NCBI RefSeq assembly: GCF_017854415.1
Contig: NZ_JAFMHR010000002.1
Location: 1-62,587, forward strand
Length of the DNA: 62,587 bases
Direction: 5' to 3'
Source: Yoonia sp.
Lineage (GTDB): Bacteria; Pseudomonadota; Alphaproteobacteria; Rhodobacterales; Rhodobacteraceae
Made by a program: the position numbers and the translations under genes. Positions 45,929 through 55,717 of this stretch are shown piece by piece (positions within the stretch are counted from its first letter, which is position 1; each line of letters starts with the position of its first letter). Below the pieces are notes generated by a model. The model made no database searches. It had not been told where the DNA came from and saw only the letters and a list, made by a program, of their open reading frames with translations.

Positions 45929-47869
45929 ATGAGCCAGACAAGCGATCAGATGGAGTTGCGTGAGGAAGATATTCGCGCCCACTATGTGCCAGCAGCCGAG
46001 ATGTTGATGCATCTGGATCATGCACCGCGTTTGGCAAAGGCGCGACTATCGTTGCAAACAGCAGAGAAATCACCAGATGTTGCGGCTACCCGCAGGCGGT
46101 TTCGGTCGACCACACCCGGGATATTGTCGCGCACGTCGGCCCCATCGGGAGGTGTGCGTTTGTTGGACCGGATAGCAGAATCGGACGAGGATGATCCACT
46201 GACGTCGCCAGCGCAGGCCGCGACCGCGCATGCGCTGCGCCGTGCATTGTCGATTGCCTTTACCGTCGCGGATGCGTTTTCGGATCAGACCGCTTTGACG
46301 GAACTTAAGCGTATCAATCTGGAGGGGCGGTTGTCGCCGGAAAGATCGGCTGAATTCACCGAGTACTTGGCCGCGGAATCGCTGGTTGCGCTTTATACAT
46401 TTGCCAATGCCACGACGTTTTTTCTGGCGACGCGCGCTGGTGAGCAAACTGTGGACGTGGGCAACGTTGATGAGGTGCTAACAGATAACGCGCCTCTTGC
46501 ATTGCATGGCGCCCTTTGGGAATTGGACCAGAAGCTAGGCCAATTCGCCACGGACGAGCCAACATTGATTGCGACGCTGTTGGGTTATTGCGAGCAGTTG
46601 ATGGCCAAAGTAGAAATGCGGGCCGCGAATGCAGGCCGCTTGGCGTCTTTTCATGCCGCATCTTGGCGCGTTGAAGCGGATGATTTCACGGTTCAAGGTT
46701 TTACGCCTGCGCGCAAAGCCAAGGGCACGGCGCTGACGATGACCTTCAAAAAGCCCAATGAGGTCGTGGGCAATCACATCGCAAAGTATCAGGCGATGAA
46801 GCTGTCCAAGATGCTGATGGCCTATGATTTCGAGCGTAAACTGAACCCCTTTGCCGAACTTGGCGGGTTTATCTTTACATTCATGGGGGACGGTAAGCCG
46901 GGCACAGGTAAGACCACTTTGATCCAGATGATGGCAGGGCTGGTTCATGAGTATTGCCAAAATGCGGGCTACCCGTTCCGGTATCAAAACCTATCGACGG
47001 ACAATATTGACAGTTATCAGGGCAAGTCGGGCCAGAATGCGAAAGCCTTTATCAACAACGTGCTTGATCCCGGTGTCATTGGCTTTGGTACGATTGATGA
47101 TATCGACCAATTGGCGGGCAAGCGTGGAGATAGGCAGTCTTCTGCGGGGCAACTTGAAATCACTGCCGTGCTGATGGAAAGCTTTGCGGGGGCCAACACA
47201 GTTGTGCGTGGCAACTGCACCTTTGGCATGTTTTCGAATTATCCTGAAAACGTTGATGACGCGCTGCGCCAACGGGCCGGTGCGCGGTTCTTGGTGGATG
47301 GGCCGCAAACGCTCGATGACTATATTGATATTCTGTATCTGCTGATGGGTAAAAACCACGATATCCCCGTTGGCGCGCATGAGGTTTTCAGTGCGCAAGA
47401 GATCAAAAAGGCGGTTGCTGCATCCTTTGAAGGGCATTCGCGTCCTCATGAAGAAGGGCTTCAAAAGGTATTTGAACAGGTCCAAGCGCAGGTCGGTGAT
47501 CTGGACACAATTGCGAAGTTGGGAACTTACCTGAAGGGAATTCAAGAGGCTGATCCGCGTTTCACAGGCCGTGCAATCAAGAACATCACTGATGCCGTTA
47601 AGGTCCGCGCGATGGATTTTGAGCTGCCTGATGAGTGGATAGAAGAGCCTGATTTGTTCTTGTTCAAAGACTACGACACAAAGAAGGGTATGATTTCGGA
47701 GTTGCGCCAACCCATCACGGTCGAGATGCTGATTCAAGAGATCAACCGCTATGCCGACAGCGAATTCCGCTATGCTGATAAGTCCGATGAGGTAGCGATT
47801 GATGCGATGGTCCGCGATTTCGGCCGTCAGGAATTAGCGAAGAAGCGTTATCTAGATGGGAAAATCTAA
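45929..47869 (+). CDS. AAA-family ATPase with unusual Walker A context
   Basis: 646 aa; FMGDGKPGTGKTTLIQMM Walker A, GVIGFGTIDDIDQLAG Walker B-like, RQRAGARFLVDGP arginine-rich segment. Confidence 0.85.
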   Translation: MSQTSDQMELREEDIRAHYVPAAEMLMHLDHAPRLAKARLSLQTAEKSPDVAATRRRFRSTTPGILSRTSAPSGGVRLLDRIAESDEDDPLTSPAQAATAHALRRALSIAFTVADAFSDQTALTELKRINLEGRLSPERSAEFTEYLAAESLVALYTFANATTFFLATRAGEQTVDVGNVDEVLTDNAPLALHGALWELDQKLGQFATDEPTLIATLLGYCEQLMAKVEMRAANAGRLASFHAASWRVEADDFTVQGFTPARKAKGTALTMTFKKPNEVVGNHIAKYQAMKLSKMLMAYDFERKLNPFAELGGFIFTFMGDGKPGTGKTTLIQMMAGLVHEYCQNAGYPFRYQNLSTDNIDSYQGKSGQNAKAFINNVLDPGVIGFGTIDDIDQLAGKRGDRQSSAGQLEITAVLMESFAGANTVVRGNCTFGMFSNYPENVDDALRQRAGARFLVDGPQTLDDYIDILYLLMGKNHDIPVGAHEVFSAQEIKKAVAASFEGHSRPHEEGLQKVFEQVQAQVGDLDTIAKLGTYLKGIQEADPRFTGRAIKNITDAVKVRAMDFELPDEWIEEPDLFLFKDYDTKKGMISELRQPITVEMLIQEINRYADSEFRYADKSDEVAIDAMVRDFGRQELAKKRYLDGKI

Positions 47870-47870
47870 C

Positions 47871-48215
47871 ATGGCCGAGGTGCTGTCAGACGGGTTAATC
47901 CTGCCGGCGCTTGTGTTGGCAACAATGGCATTCTTTGTGCCCCGTTTGCTGGCCCTTGCATTGCCAGAAGGTGTCGCGCCTTTGTTGGCCAATGCCTTTT
48001 TGTCCACCGTGTTCCTAATCGTCCTATCGGGCATTTTCTTTTGGTGTCTTTATATCTGGCAAGGTTTGCAGGTGGCACAGTTGACCAACCAAGGCGTCGC
48101 TGTGAACGTCGTGTACTTTGGCCAATTGGGTTTGATATCCGCGATCATTTGGGCGCCGATCATGATCTTGTCGGTTGCCGGGCTACCGCGCAAATGGGTG
48201 CACAGGACATGGTAA
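47871..48215 (+). CDS. Small integral membrane protein (AAA cluster)
   Basis: ORF 47856..48215; second ATG at 47871 lies 2 bp after the ATPase stop; about three hydrophobic segments. Confidence 0.72.
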   Translation: MAEVLSDGLILPALVLATMAFFVPRLLALALPEGVAPLLANAFLSTVFLIVLSGIFFWCLYIWQGLQVAQLTNQGVAVNVVYFGQLGLISAIIWAPIMILSVAGLPRKWVHRTW

Positions 48216-48228
48216 AAGGGGCGCCACT

Positions 48229-49593
48229 ATGCATCGTTTAATCGAGAAGGGCTTGATGTTCGGCAACCTTGTTCGGGTCGACTCGTCGATTCTGGTCGAT
48301 AGATATAATCGTGCGTTAAATCACCTAACTGGGCGAAAAACGGAACAAAAAGTATTCCATATTGATATATCAGGGTATTCACCAGAGATCGGCGAGGAGT
48401 TTGACGACCCGCTGTATCTGAACCATCAAGGCGTCAACCGGCAGTTTATTCTGGTGACTGTTGATCAAGTTACCGCACCGTTGCTGAACGCCAAGTTTTC
48501 GACGTCGCGGGGGACTTTGAAGCAGTTCATCGAAGACAACAGAGCAGAGCTATTTGCTTTAACCGCGCGCGATGCAGTTGCCGGAGAGTTGGTGAATTCA
48601 GTTTATAGTGCTCAGACGCCAGATAAATTGTTCGATATTCGTATGATAACGGTTGAGGCTGACACGACCAGCGGCACAGTTGCAGAGGCCAAGCAATTGG
48701 GCATCCTGATCGACCAGTTCAAAACAGAGCCGGATGGTTGGTACGATGACGTTCTAATCGCCAAAATGATTGGCATGGCCAAGCGCACGGGCGATGTGAT
48801 CCGAAATCCGGTTTCCCTCAAACAGATGTCGTTCGCCCAAGACAATTTCTGGACCAGTCACTTTGGCGGAATATATGTGTTTCGAGGGGTTGCGCATCCT
48901 GCTGCGATTACTGCGGCACCAAAGGAAGAGCTTGGCAAATTGCCGATCCCTTTTACGTTTGACTTCAACGACCGGTCCGCGATCGCGAAATTCCTATCTC
49001 TCAATAAGCTGGTAGAACCTATCATGGAGGCGCGCGGCGTCGATTCCGCCGCAATCATTCGTCAGAAAATGGACTTTATTGTCATGTCGGTTGCCACCGA
49101 GATGAAGGAAGAATTGACTGGTGCGACCCGCCGCGACTTGCGCCGGATGGGACGCCAATATGCCGACAAACTGCCAGAAGCGTGGCAGGGATTGGCAGAA
49201 TTGCTGCGCTGGGCCGAAGAAGACGGCCCTTGGCCTGTAATCACGTCAGAGCATCCAGCCTATTTCTATACTTTGCGCGCGCGTGCGCATGTAGATGCAG
49301 ACCTTGTGAATATGCTTTTGGCTGAACTGTCTCCGCTTGATATTCGCCAGCTCTTTATTTGCCACAAAGAGGCGTTTTATGCGGCCTACGCAAGCTGGCC
49401 GGATGAAAAGCGCGCCTATGTCGTTGATTTTCTTGACCGCGAGTACCAGGTCGATAAGGCAGGGACGCGCGAGGCGTTATTCGGACATGAGGGGTCTATG
49501 TTTGATATGCCTTCCGTGCCACATAGTGGATCGCAGCGCGATTTGATTGCGCGCGTTGGCCCTTGGGGCGCTGTTTCGCGAAGGAGTAACTGA
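48229..49593 (+). CDS. Uncharacterised protein, DUF6638-like (AAA cluster)
   Basis: ORF 48175..49593; likely ATG at 48229 (MHRLIEKGLMFGNLVRVDSSILVDRYNRALNHLTGRKTEQKVFHIDISGYSPEIGEEF). Confidence 0.75.
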   Translation: MHRLIEKGLMFGNLVRVDSSILVDRYNRALNHLTGRKTEQKVFHIDISGYSPEIGEEFDDPLYLNHQGVNRQFILVTVDQVTAPLLNAKFSTSRGTLKQFIEDNRAELFALTARDAVAGELVNSVYSAQTPDKLFDIRMITVEADTTSGTVAEAKQLGILIDQFKTEPDGWYDDVLIAKMIGMAKRTGDVIRNPVSLKQMSFAQDNFWTSHFGGIYVFRGVAHPAAITAAPKEELGKLPIPFTFDFNDRSAIAKFLSLNKLVEPIMEARGVDSAAIIRQKMDFIVMSVATEMKEELTGATRRDLRRMGRQYADKLPEAWQGLAELLRWAEEDGPWPVITSEHPAYFYTLRARAHVDADLVNMLLAELSPLDIRQLFICHKEAFYAAYASWPDEKRAYVVDFLDREYQVDKAGTREALFGHEGSMFDMPSVPHSGSQRDLIARVGPWGAVSRRSN

Positions 49594-49868
49594 TGGGATT
49601 TATCAAACTTGTTGTGTTCGGCTTTATCGGACTTAGCATTATTTATCTGTCCGTTTCAGTCTATTCGCGGTCGGTCCGCAAGGAACGCCTTGAAGACAGG
49701 TTCGATACTGAAAATCCGGACGGTGGAACGCCCGGCGCACGTGAGACCTTTATTACCGAAGGTATGGTGGCCTATAATAGTTCTATCCGGCCAAAGCTGA
49801 TTGGGTTGGTCTATGTTGTGCCTACGGTTGTGATTGGCGCAATCATCTACACAATCAACGCAAACTAA
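49593..49868 (+). CDS. Small single-TM protein (AAA cluster)
   Basis: 91 aa; hydrophobic N-terminus and C-terminus; 1-bp overlap with previous stop. Confidence 0.72.
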   Translation: MGFIKLVVFGFIGLSIIYLSVSVYSRSVRKERLEDRFDTENPDGGTPGARETFITEGMVAYNSSIRPKLIGLVYVVPTVVIGAIIYTINAN

Positions 49869-49878
49869 GGACATCACT

Positions 49879-50550
49879 ATGCAGCGTTTCAAAACGATTC
49901 TTCGTGTCACTGCCTTTTTGGTGATTGGCAGCTTTTTCCACTACGTTTTGCCGCAGCATGACGTCGTAAAGGTCACTTCGACCGAGATCATTCGCACCGA
50001 TTTCAGCTCTTTGAACCGCATTTTTTATGCGCAGGCAGACTCGGGTGCTTCAGAGCAACCGACACGGGACTTGCGCCTGATCAATACACAAAAGCAAAAG
50101 ACGTTTTTGTTGGGCTTTTTGCCGCGCGACACGTCCGGCGTGATGGTTTACCGCAATGAGGACACAGGCTGGATCTGGCCGCCCTATTTCAAGTTCGATA
50201 GCTCTGATTTGCAGGCAGAGGCCGCGAACTTGGCGCGCGGTGACGAGTGGGCCGTCGTGACGCATTATGGCTGGCGGATCCGCTGGGCGAGCATCTATCC
50301 AAACGCTGTTGGCGTGAGGACGATCTCTGGACCTGAAGTCACGATTATTCCGTGGTTCAATATTTTCTTCTTCGTGTTTTTGATGGTCGCACTTGTTTTC
50401 ATCCGTGCCATGTGGCGCCAGTTCCGCGAGCGGTCCGTTGATCCGCTATTGGATGCGGCGGGGCATGAATTTGACGAGGTGCAGGCGAGTGTCGCCGCGC
50501 GCAAAGGTCGATTGTCGCGTTGGATTGATACTTGGCGTAGCAAAAAGTAG
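49879..50550 (+). CDS. DUF1523-like membrane protein (AAA cluster)
   Basis: ORF 49834..50550; ATG at 49879: MQRFKTILRVTAFLVIGSFFHYVLPQHDVVKVTSTEI...RNEDTGWIWPPYFKFDSSDLQAEA...TYYGW-like motif; C-terminal TM. Confidence 0.8.
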   Translation: MQRFKTILRVTAFLVIGSFFHYVLPQHDVVKVTSTEIIRTDFSSLNRIFYAQADSGASEQPTRDLRLINTQKQKTFLLGFLPRDTSGVMVYRNEDTGWIWPPYFKFDSSDLQAEAANLARGDEWAVVTHYGWRIRWASIYPNAVGVRTISGPEVTIIPWFNIFFFVFLMVALVFIRAMWRQFRERSVDPLLDAAGHEFDEVQASVAARKGRLSRWIDTWRSKK

Positions 50551-50606
50551 GGGCTTTGCCCCCGGCGCTGCGCACCTCCCCCAGGATATTTTTTCTCGGA
50601 AGAAGG
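50550..50606 (+). repeat. Dispersed repeat variant overlapping a terminator-like hairpin
   Basis: GGGGCTTTGCCCC hairpin followed by CGGCGCTGCGCACCTCCCCCAGGATATTTTTTCTCGGAAGAAGG. Confidence 0.55.
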
Positions 50607-50607
50607 C

Positions 50608-52926
50608 CTATTCGCCGTAGGGAATCCAGATGTTTTTGACCTCTGTTGCGGCGGTAAGGTATTCCTTCGTGGTCGGGGATAATGCTTGACCGTTGTTGAC
50701 CCATGTCCGTTTGAGGTTGCCTGCGCTGGCTTTTTCAATTTGGGCTGAAAGGTCAGTGCTAGAGAAGGACCAGATGGCATCGATATCAAGGTGCTTGGCC
50801 AACGTTGGAGCGAGTTGCGCATGGCTGCCAGTGATGATGTTCACGACGCCCGCAGGCACGTCCGAGGTTTCGAGCACTTGATAGAAATCTGACGCGGCCA
50901 AGGGGAAGGGCTCGCTTGCGACAAGGACCACGCGGTTGCCCATCGCGATGGCAGGGGCCATTGCGTTGACCAGTCCAGCAAGGGGGGCTGCATCATCACA
51001 TAGCACGCCAATTGTGCCGACAGGTTCTTTCATTGCCAACGCGACCCCGCGAATGGGAACGCCGTGCGCTTGGCCGTCATATTTGTCTGCCCAAGCCGCA
51101 TAGGTGAACAATGTGCGGATCGCGGTTTCTACTTCGTCTGCACCGGATCGTTTGCCTGTCATGTTGTTGATGCGGGTCGCGAATTCGTCCGTCCGTGCTG
51201 ATAGGTTCTCGGCGATGTAGTAAAGGATTTGAGCGCGCAGATGCCCTGTGGTTTTGGACCAGCCCTTTGCCGCATTACATGCTTCAACCGCGTTGCGGAT
51301 GTCTTTGCGGTTGGCGACTGACGTATGCCCCAACAGTTTACCACGCGGGCTAAAGACCGGATTGGAGTAGCCTCCATCTGGGCGTGATTGTTTGCCGCCG
51401 ATATACAGTTTCGCGGTTCGGTCGAGTGGATCGGCAGGGTGGCCGTCTTGGGTCGTGAACGCTTCGATTTTCTCAAGCGGTTTATGCGTGCCTTTTGGTT
51501 TGGTGTAACCCGCAAGACCTTCCCAGCCGCCTTCGCGTCCAAAGCCGCTTTCGCGTACGCCGCCGAAACCGGCGGCCGCGTCCATCATGTTCGTGCCGTT
51601 GATCCAGACGATGCCCGCGACCAGTTTAGGCGCGATATCCAAAGCCAGATTAATGTTTTCCGACCAGACTGATGCCGCCAATCCATAGCGTGTATTATTG
51701 GCAATTTCGACCGCCTCGGACGGTGTCCGAAAGGTTGTCGCTACCAGTACTGGGCCAAAGATTTCTTCCTGCATCAGGGTCGATGCGGGTGACAAACCTG
51801 TGATTAATGTCGGCGGGTAGAAGCAGCCTTCGGGCGCTTTGGTCTGATAGATTTCGCCTTCGGTATTCGCGTCCACCATCTTGGTGATCTGCGCCAATTG
51901 GACAGGGTCCACGATCGCACCCACATCGATGCATTTGTCCAAAGGGTCGCCGATACGCAGCCCGTCCATGCGGGATTTCAGCTTGGTATAGAATTTATCT
52001 GCGATCCCTTCTTGGACCAGCAGGCGTGACCCTGCACAGCAAACCTGGCCTTGGTTGAACCAGATTGCATCCACTAGACCTTCGACGGCGGAATCGAGGT
52101 CTGCATCCTCAAACACGATGTAGGGGGATTTTCCGCCCAGTTCGAGGGACAGTGCCTTGCCGCTACCTGCGGTGGCTTCGCGGATTTTGCGGCCAACCTC
52201 TGTTGACCCCGTGAAGGCGATTTTGTCGACGTCAGATTCTACCAGTGCAGCCCCTGTTTCGCCGTCACCAGTGATGATGTTCACGACACCGGGCGGCACA
52301 CCTGCCTCTGTACAGATTTCGGCGAAAATCATCGCTGTGAGTGGCGTGTATTCTGCGGGTTTCAAGACAACGGTGTTGCCCATCGCCAAGGCAGGCGCGA
52401 TTTTCCATGCCAGCATCAGCAGTGGAAAATTCCATGGGATAATTTGACCGCAAACACCCAATGCTGCGCGGTCCGGCAGTTCGGCTTTCATTAGTTGGGC
52501 AAAGCCCGCGTGATGGTAGAAGTGCCGGATTGCCAATGGCACATCAATATCGCGGCTTTCGCGGATCGGTTTGCCGTTATCAAGCGTTTCCATGACTGCC
52601 AGCAAGCGGCTGTGTTTTTGCATCAACCGCGCGATGGCATAGAGAACACGCGCGCGTTTATGGCCGGACTTTGCCCAAGCTGGCTGCGCTTTGCGTGCGG
52701 CAGCGACGGCCAAAGCGACCTCGTCGGCTGTGCCTTTGGTCACGCCCGCCAGCTTGACGCCTGTAGCGGGATTGGTTGTCGCGAAATCATCGCGGAGCGC
52801 GCCCCATTTGCCGTTGATGTAGTGGCCAGCGATACCGCCGCGATCTGCAAGCCACGCCAGCGCTTCGGCGCTGCTTTCGGGGGCAGGGCCGTAGTCCATG
52901 GTGTCAAAAATCTCTTTAATGGTCAT
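50608..52926 (-). CDS. Two-domain aldehyde dehydrogenase, ALDH16-like
   Basis: 772 aa; N-domain has LELGGKSPYIVFEDADLD and FNQGQVCCAGSR; second ALDH-like domain (about residues 490-772) lacks those motifs. Confidence 0.9.
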   Translation of the reverse strand: MTIKEIFDTMDYGPAPESSAEALAWLADRGGIAGHYINGKWGALRDDFATTNPATGVKLAGVTKGTADEVALAVAAARKAQPAWAKSGHKRARVLYAIARLMQKHSRLLAVMETLDNGKPIRESRDIDVPLAIRHFYHHAGFAQLMKAELPDRAALGVCGQIIPWNFPLLMLAWKIAPALAMGNTVVLKPAEYTPLTAMIFAEICTEAGVPPGVVNIITGDGETGAALVESDVDKIAFTGSTEVGRKIREATAGSGKALSLELGGKSPYIVFEDADLDSAVEGLVDAIWFNQGQVCCAGSRLLVQEGIADKFYTKLKSRMDGLRIGDPLDKCIDVGAIVDPVQLAQITKMVDANTEGEIYQTKAPEGCFYPPTLITGLSPASTLMQEEIFGPVLVATTFRTPSEAVEIANNTRYGLAASVWSENINLALDIAPKLVAGIVWINGTNMMDAAAGFGGVRESGFGREGGWEGLAGYTKPKGTHKPLEKIEAFTTQDGHPADPLDRTAKLYIGGKQSRPDGGYSNPVFSPRGKLLGHTSVANRKDIRNAVEACNAAKGWSKTTGHLRAQILYYIAENLSARTDEFATRINNMTGKRSGADEVETAIRTLFTYAAWADKYDGQAHGVPIRGVALAMKEPVGTIGVLCDDAAPLAGLVNAMAPAIAMGNRVVLVASEPFPLAASDFYQVLETSDVPAGVVNIITGSHAQLAPTLAKHLDIDAIWSFSSTDLSAQIEKASAGNLKRTWVNNGQALSPTTKEYLTAATEVKNIWIPYGE

Positions 52927-52929
52927 GGC

Positions 52930-53925
52930 TTATCCAATCGCGTGCCGCCACTGGGCCGAATAGGCCCCCGTGACGTGATGTTCGAGTTGCCGTTCAATGT
53001 CGCCCAGCAAGCTGGATGCGCCAAAGCGGAAAAGGTCGGGTTGTAGCCAGCGGTCGCCCAGTTCGTCTTTGATCATGCTGAGGTAGACCAATGCGTCTTT
53101 GGCTTTTGAAATTCCGCCAGCGGGCTTGTAGCCAACTTTGATGCCTGTCCGGTCCTGGTAATCGCGGATTGCACGGATCATCGTTAGCGTGACTGGCAAG
53201 GTTGCGTTTACAGGCTCTTTCCCAGTCGATGTCTTGATGAAATCAGCACCAGCCATCATGCAGACCAATGATGCGCGGGCAACGTTGCGAAGGGTCCCAA
53301 GTTCGCCCGTCGCGAGGATCGCTTTTACGTGTGCATCACCGCAAGCGGCGCGCATTTCGCGCATTTCATCATAAAGTGCTTGCCAGTTGCCGGTCAGCAC
53401 ATGGCGGCGGCTGATCACGATGTCGATCTCTTGCGCGCCTGCGGCTACGCTGTCACCGATTTCGGCGATACGCAGGTGGAAAGGTGACAGGCCCGCGGGA
53501 AATCCGGTCGAAACCGCAGCCACAGGAATGTTCGTGCCTTGCAGTGCATCAACTGCCGTTGCGACCATATCGTGGTAAACGCAGATCGCACCTGTGGTCA
53601 GCCCCTCCATACCGAGGGCCTCCAGAATATGTTGCGAAACGGGTTGGCGTGCCTTGGCACATAAGCGCCGCACGCGCCCTTCGCTGTCGTCACCCGAGAG
53701 GGTAGTCAGGTCCATCAAACTAACGGCTTTGCAAAGCCATGCGGCCTGATAATCTTTTTTGACGCTGCGCCGTCCGGGTAAAGTTTGCGCCCGGCGTTCA
53801 ATTGCAGACGTGTTGGCTTGCACCGCCATGACCCAATCAAGGTCAAGCGGCATGCCTTCGTTGCGTGCTTCATGAAGCTGCGGCAGTTGCTGCGTCGTCA
53901 GCGTTGAGGATTGGGTGGTTTGCAA
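52930..53925 (-). CDS. deoC: Deoxyribose-phosphate aldolase
   Basis: ORF 52930..53997; probable TTG start at 53925 preceded by GGAGG; RRSVKKDYQAAWLCKAVSLMDLTTLSGDD, ADFIKTSTGKEPVNATL, GYKPAGGI. Confidence 0.92.
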   Translation of the reverse strand: MQTTQSSTLTTQQLPQLHEARNEGMPLDLDWVMAVQANTSAIERRAQTLPGRRSVKKDYQAAWLCKAVSLMDLTTLSGDDSEGRVRRLCAKARQPVSQHILEALGMEGLTTGAICVYHDMVATAVDALQGTNIPVAAVSTGFPAGLSPFHLRIAEIGDSVAAGAQEIDIVISRRHVLTGNWQALYDEMREMRAACGDAHVKAILATGELGTLRNVARASLVCMMAGADFIKTSTGKEPVNATLPVTLTMIRAIRDYQDRTGIKVGYKPAGGISKAKDALVYLSMIKDELGDRWLQPDLFRFGASSLLGDIERQLEHHVTGAYSAQWRHAIG

Positions 53926-54040
53926 GGGAGCCTCCTGCGGTACCGGATAAGGGTCGCACTTTGACTTTGTCTTGGCAAGTTTTGTCCAAATGGTCAAATT
54001 ATTTTAACGGGTCACGCGGCGCATTGCCTGCGACCTCGCG

Positions 54041-54874
54041 TCAGTTGGGCTGAACGACGTCGCGCTGCAACTTTTGACGGTATTGCAAGGGGGTGACGCC
54101 ATAAGCGGCCCGAAACAGCTTATGGAAATGCGACATGTTGGGAATACCGCATTCAGCGGCTATTTCACTGATCGCTTCGCTGTCAGTTGTTAGCGCACGG
54201 GCTGCATGGGTCATCCGAATGGTGTTCACGTAATCCGAAGGCGTCTGACCAAGGTATTTGCGCATCATCCGGCTGACATGCGGATGTGCTTTGCCTGCCT
54301 GTGCTACCAACCCAGCAGACCCTGCACGGAAAACTTCGGGATCATTTGCAGCAAGGCATGCTTGCGCAAGCCATGCCGGAACATCTGCTGCGAACGCTTC
54401 CGCAGTCAGGTCCGCGCAAAGTGGCAGCAGGAATGCTTCGGCGGCAAGAGTATCGCCCAAGCTACGTTCCAATTGAACGGCTGCATGGTTTAATGCCGCC
54501 AACTGCCGAATATCCCGATGGACTTGGACGGGGCCGGTTTTGGACCAAAACAGATGGCCGTTTACGCTGGGGTGCCGTTTGGCCAAAGACTTGATCGTCT
54601 GGGGATGAAAACAGATCGAGACTACTAGTGCATGTTCCCCACGCCCTTGCAGGGCATGTGTTTGACCGGGCTGGATGAAAACAACATCGCCTTCGGTCAG
54701 GGTCACGACTTTGCCCTCAAGATGATGACGTATCTTGCCGTTTTGCACCCAGACCAATTCAAAAAAGTCGTGGCCATGCAATGTCCGCGGGCGCGCAGTG
54801 GTTAGCGTTGCGCGCGTGAGGTGGGACTGGGCACCAGCTATTAGAATATCTTTGTGGCGAAGAATTTGCGTCAT
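54041..54874 (-). CDS. AraC-family transcriptional regulator with N-terminal cupin
   Basis: 277 aa; cupin [22 protein letters not shown]; AraC C-term [33 protein letters not shown]. Confidence 0.9.
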   Translation of the reverse strand: MTQILRHKDILIAGAQSHLTRATLTTARPRTLHGHDFFELVWVQNGKIRHHLEGKVVTLTEGDVVFIQPGQTHALQGRGEHALVVSICFHPQTIKSLAKRHPSVNGHLFWSKTGPVQVHRDIRQLAALNHAAVQLERSLGDTLAAEAFLLPLCADLTAEAFAADVPAWLAQACLAANDPEVFRAGSAGLVAQAGKAHPHVSRMMRKYLGQTPSDYVNTIRMTHAARALTTDSEAISEIAAECGIPNMSHFHKLFRAAYGVTPLQYRQKLQRDVVQPN

Positions 54875-54985
54875 AAGTGCACTCTAGCACCGAATTTGCT
54901 GCACTGCAGCATGAAAATGTATCAGCTCGTGACAAACTGTACGTGTCAGGGTATCGCGTGGCCAACAAATCGCATGAGGTATGCC

Positions 54986-55666
54986 ATGACTTTTGACCGT
55001 TCCATCAAGATCGCCCCGTCGATCCTATCCGCTGACTTCGCCAATTTCGGGGCCGAGTGCGAAGCCATCGAAGCGCAAGGCGCCGATTGGGTGCATGTTG
55101 ACGTTATGGATGGGCATTTTGTCCCCAATATCACCTTTGGTCCAGCGATCTGCGCCGCGATCCGCCCGCATATCAAAGGCGTCATGGACGTGCATCTGAT
55201 GATTTCGCCTGTTGATCAGTACATTGAAGGCTTTGCCAACGCGGGTGCGGACATCATTACTGCCCACGTTGAGGCAGGCCCGCATATCCACCGCACACTG
55301 CAAGCAATCCGCGGTGCAGGTGCAAAGGCGGGTGTCGCGCTGAACCCCGGCACACCTGCGTCATCAATTGAGACATTGCTTGATATGGTAGATCTGGTTT
55401 GCGTGATGACAGTGAACCCCGGTTTTGGCGGGCAAAAGTTCATAAACAGCCAAGTCGAAAAGGTACGCGAGCTGCGCGCGATGATCGGTGATCGTCCAAT
55501 TCATATCGAGATTGACGGTGGTGTCGATCCGACCACTGCGCCCTTGGTTGCAGCGGCTGGTGCGGATGTACTGGTGGCAGGATCTGCGGTTTTCCGTGGC
55601 GGGTCTGTCAGCAACCCTGCGCCATACGGTGAGAATATTCGCGCAATCCGGGCTGCTGCGGAATAA
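54986..55666 (+). CDS. rpe: Ribulose-phosphate 3-epimerase
   Basis: ORF 54854..55666; ATG at 54986; [45 protein letters not shown]. Confidence 0.96.
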   Translation: MTFDRSIKIAPSILSADFANFGAECEAIEAQGADWVHVDVMDGHFVPNITFGPAICAAIRPHIKGVMDVHLMISPVDQYIEGFANAGADIITAHVEAGPHIHRTLQAIRGAGAKAGVALNPGTPASSIETLLDMVDLVCVMTVNPGFGGQKFINSQVEKVRELRAMIGDRPIHIEIDGGVDPTTAPLVAAAGADVLVAGSAVFRGGSVSNPAPYGENIRAIRAAAE

Positions 55667-55679
55667 TCACGCAAAGAAA

Positions 55680-55707
55680 AGCCCCCTGAGCTTTGTGCTA
55701 GGGGGCT
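55680..55707. terminator. Hairpin between convergent rpe and bhcD
   Basis: AGCCCCCT-GAGCTTTGTGCT-AGGGGGCT. Confidence 0.8.
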
Positions 55708-55717
55708 CAATTCCGTC

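Noticed and set aside
43612-50550. Anti-phage defence annotation for the AAA cluster
   Set aside because: No nuclease, TIR, protease or other effector motif seen. It is also embedded in housekeeping context (fmt upstream), so defence is not the preferred hypothesis.
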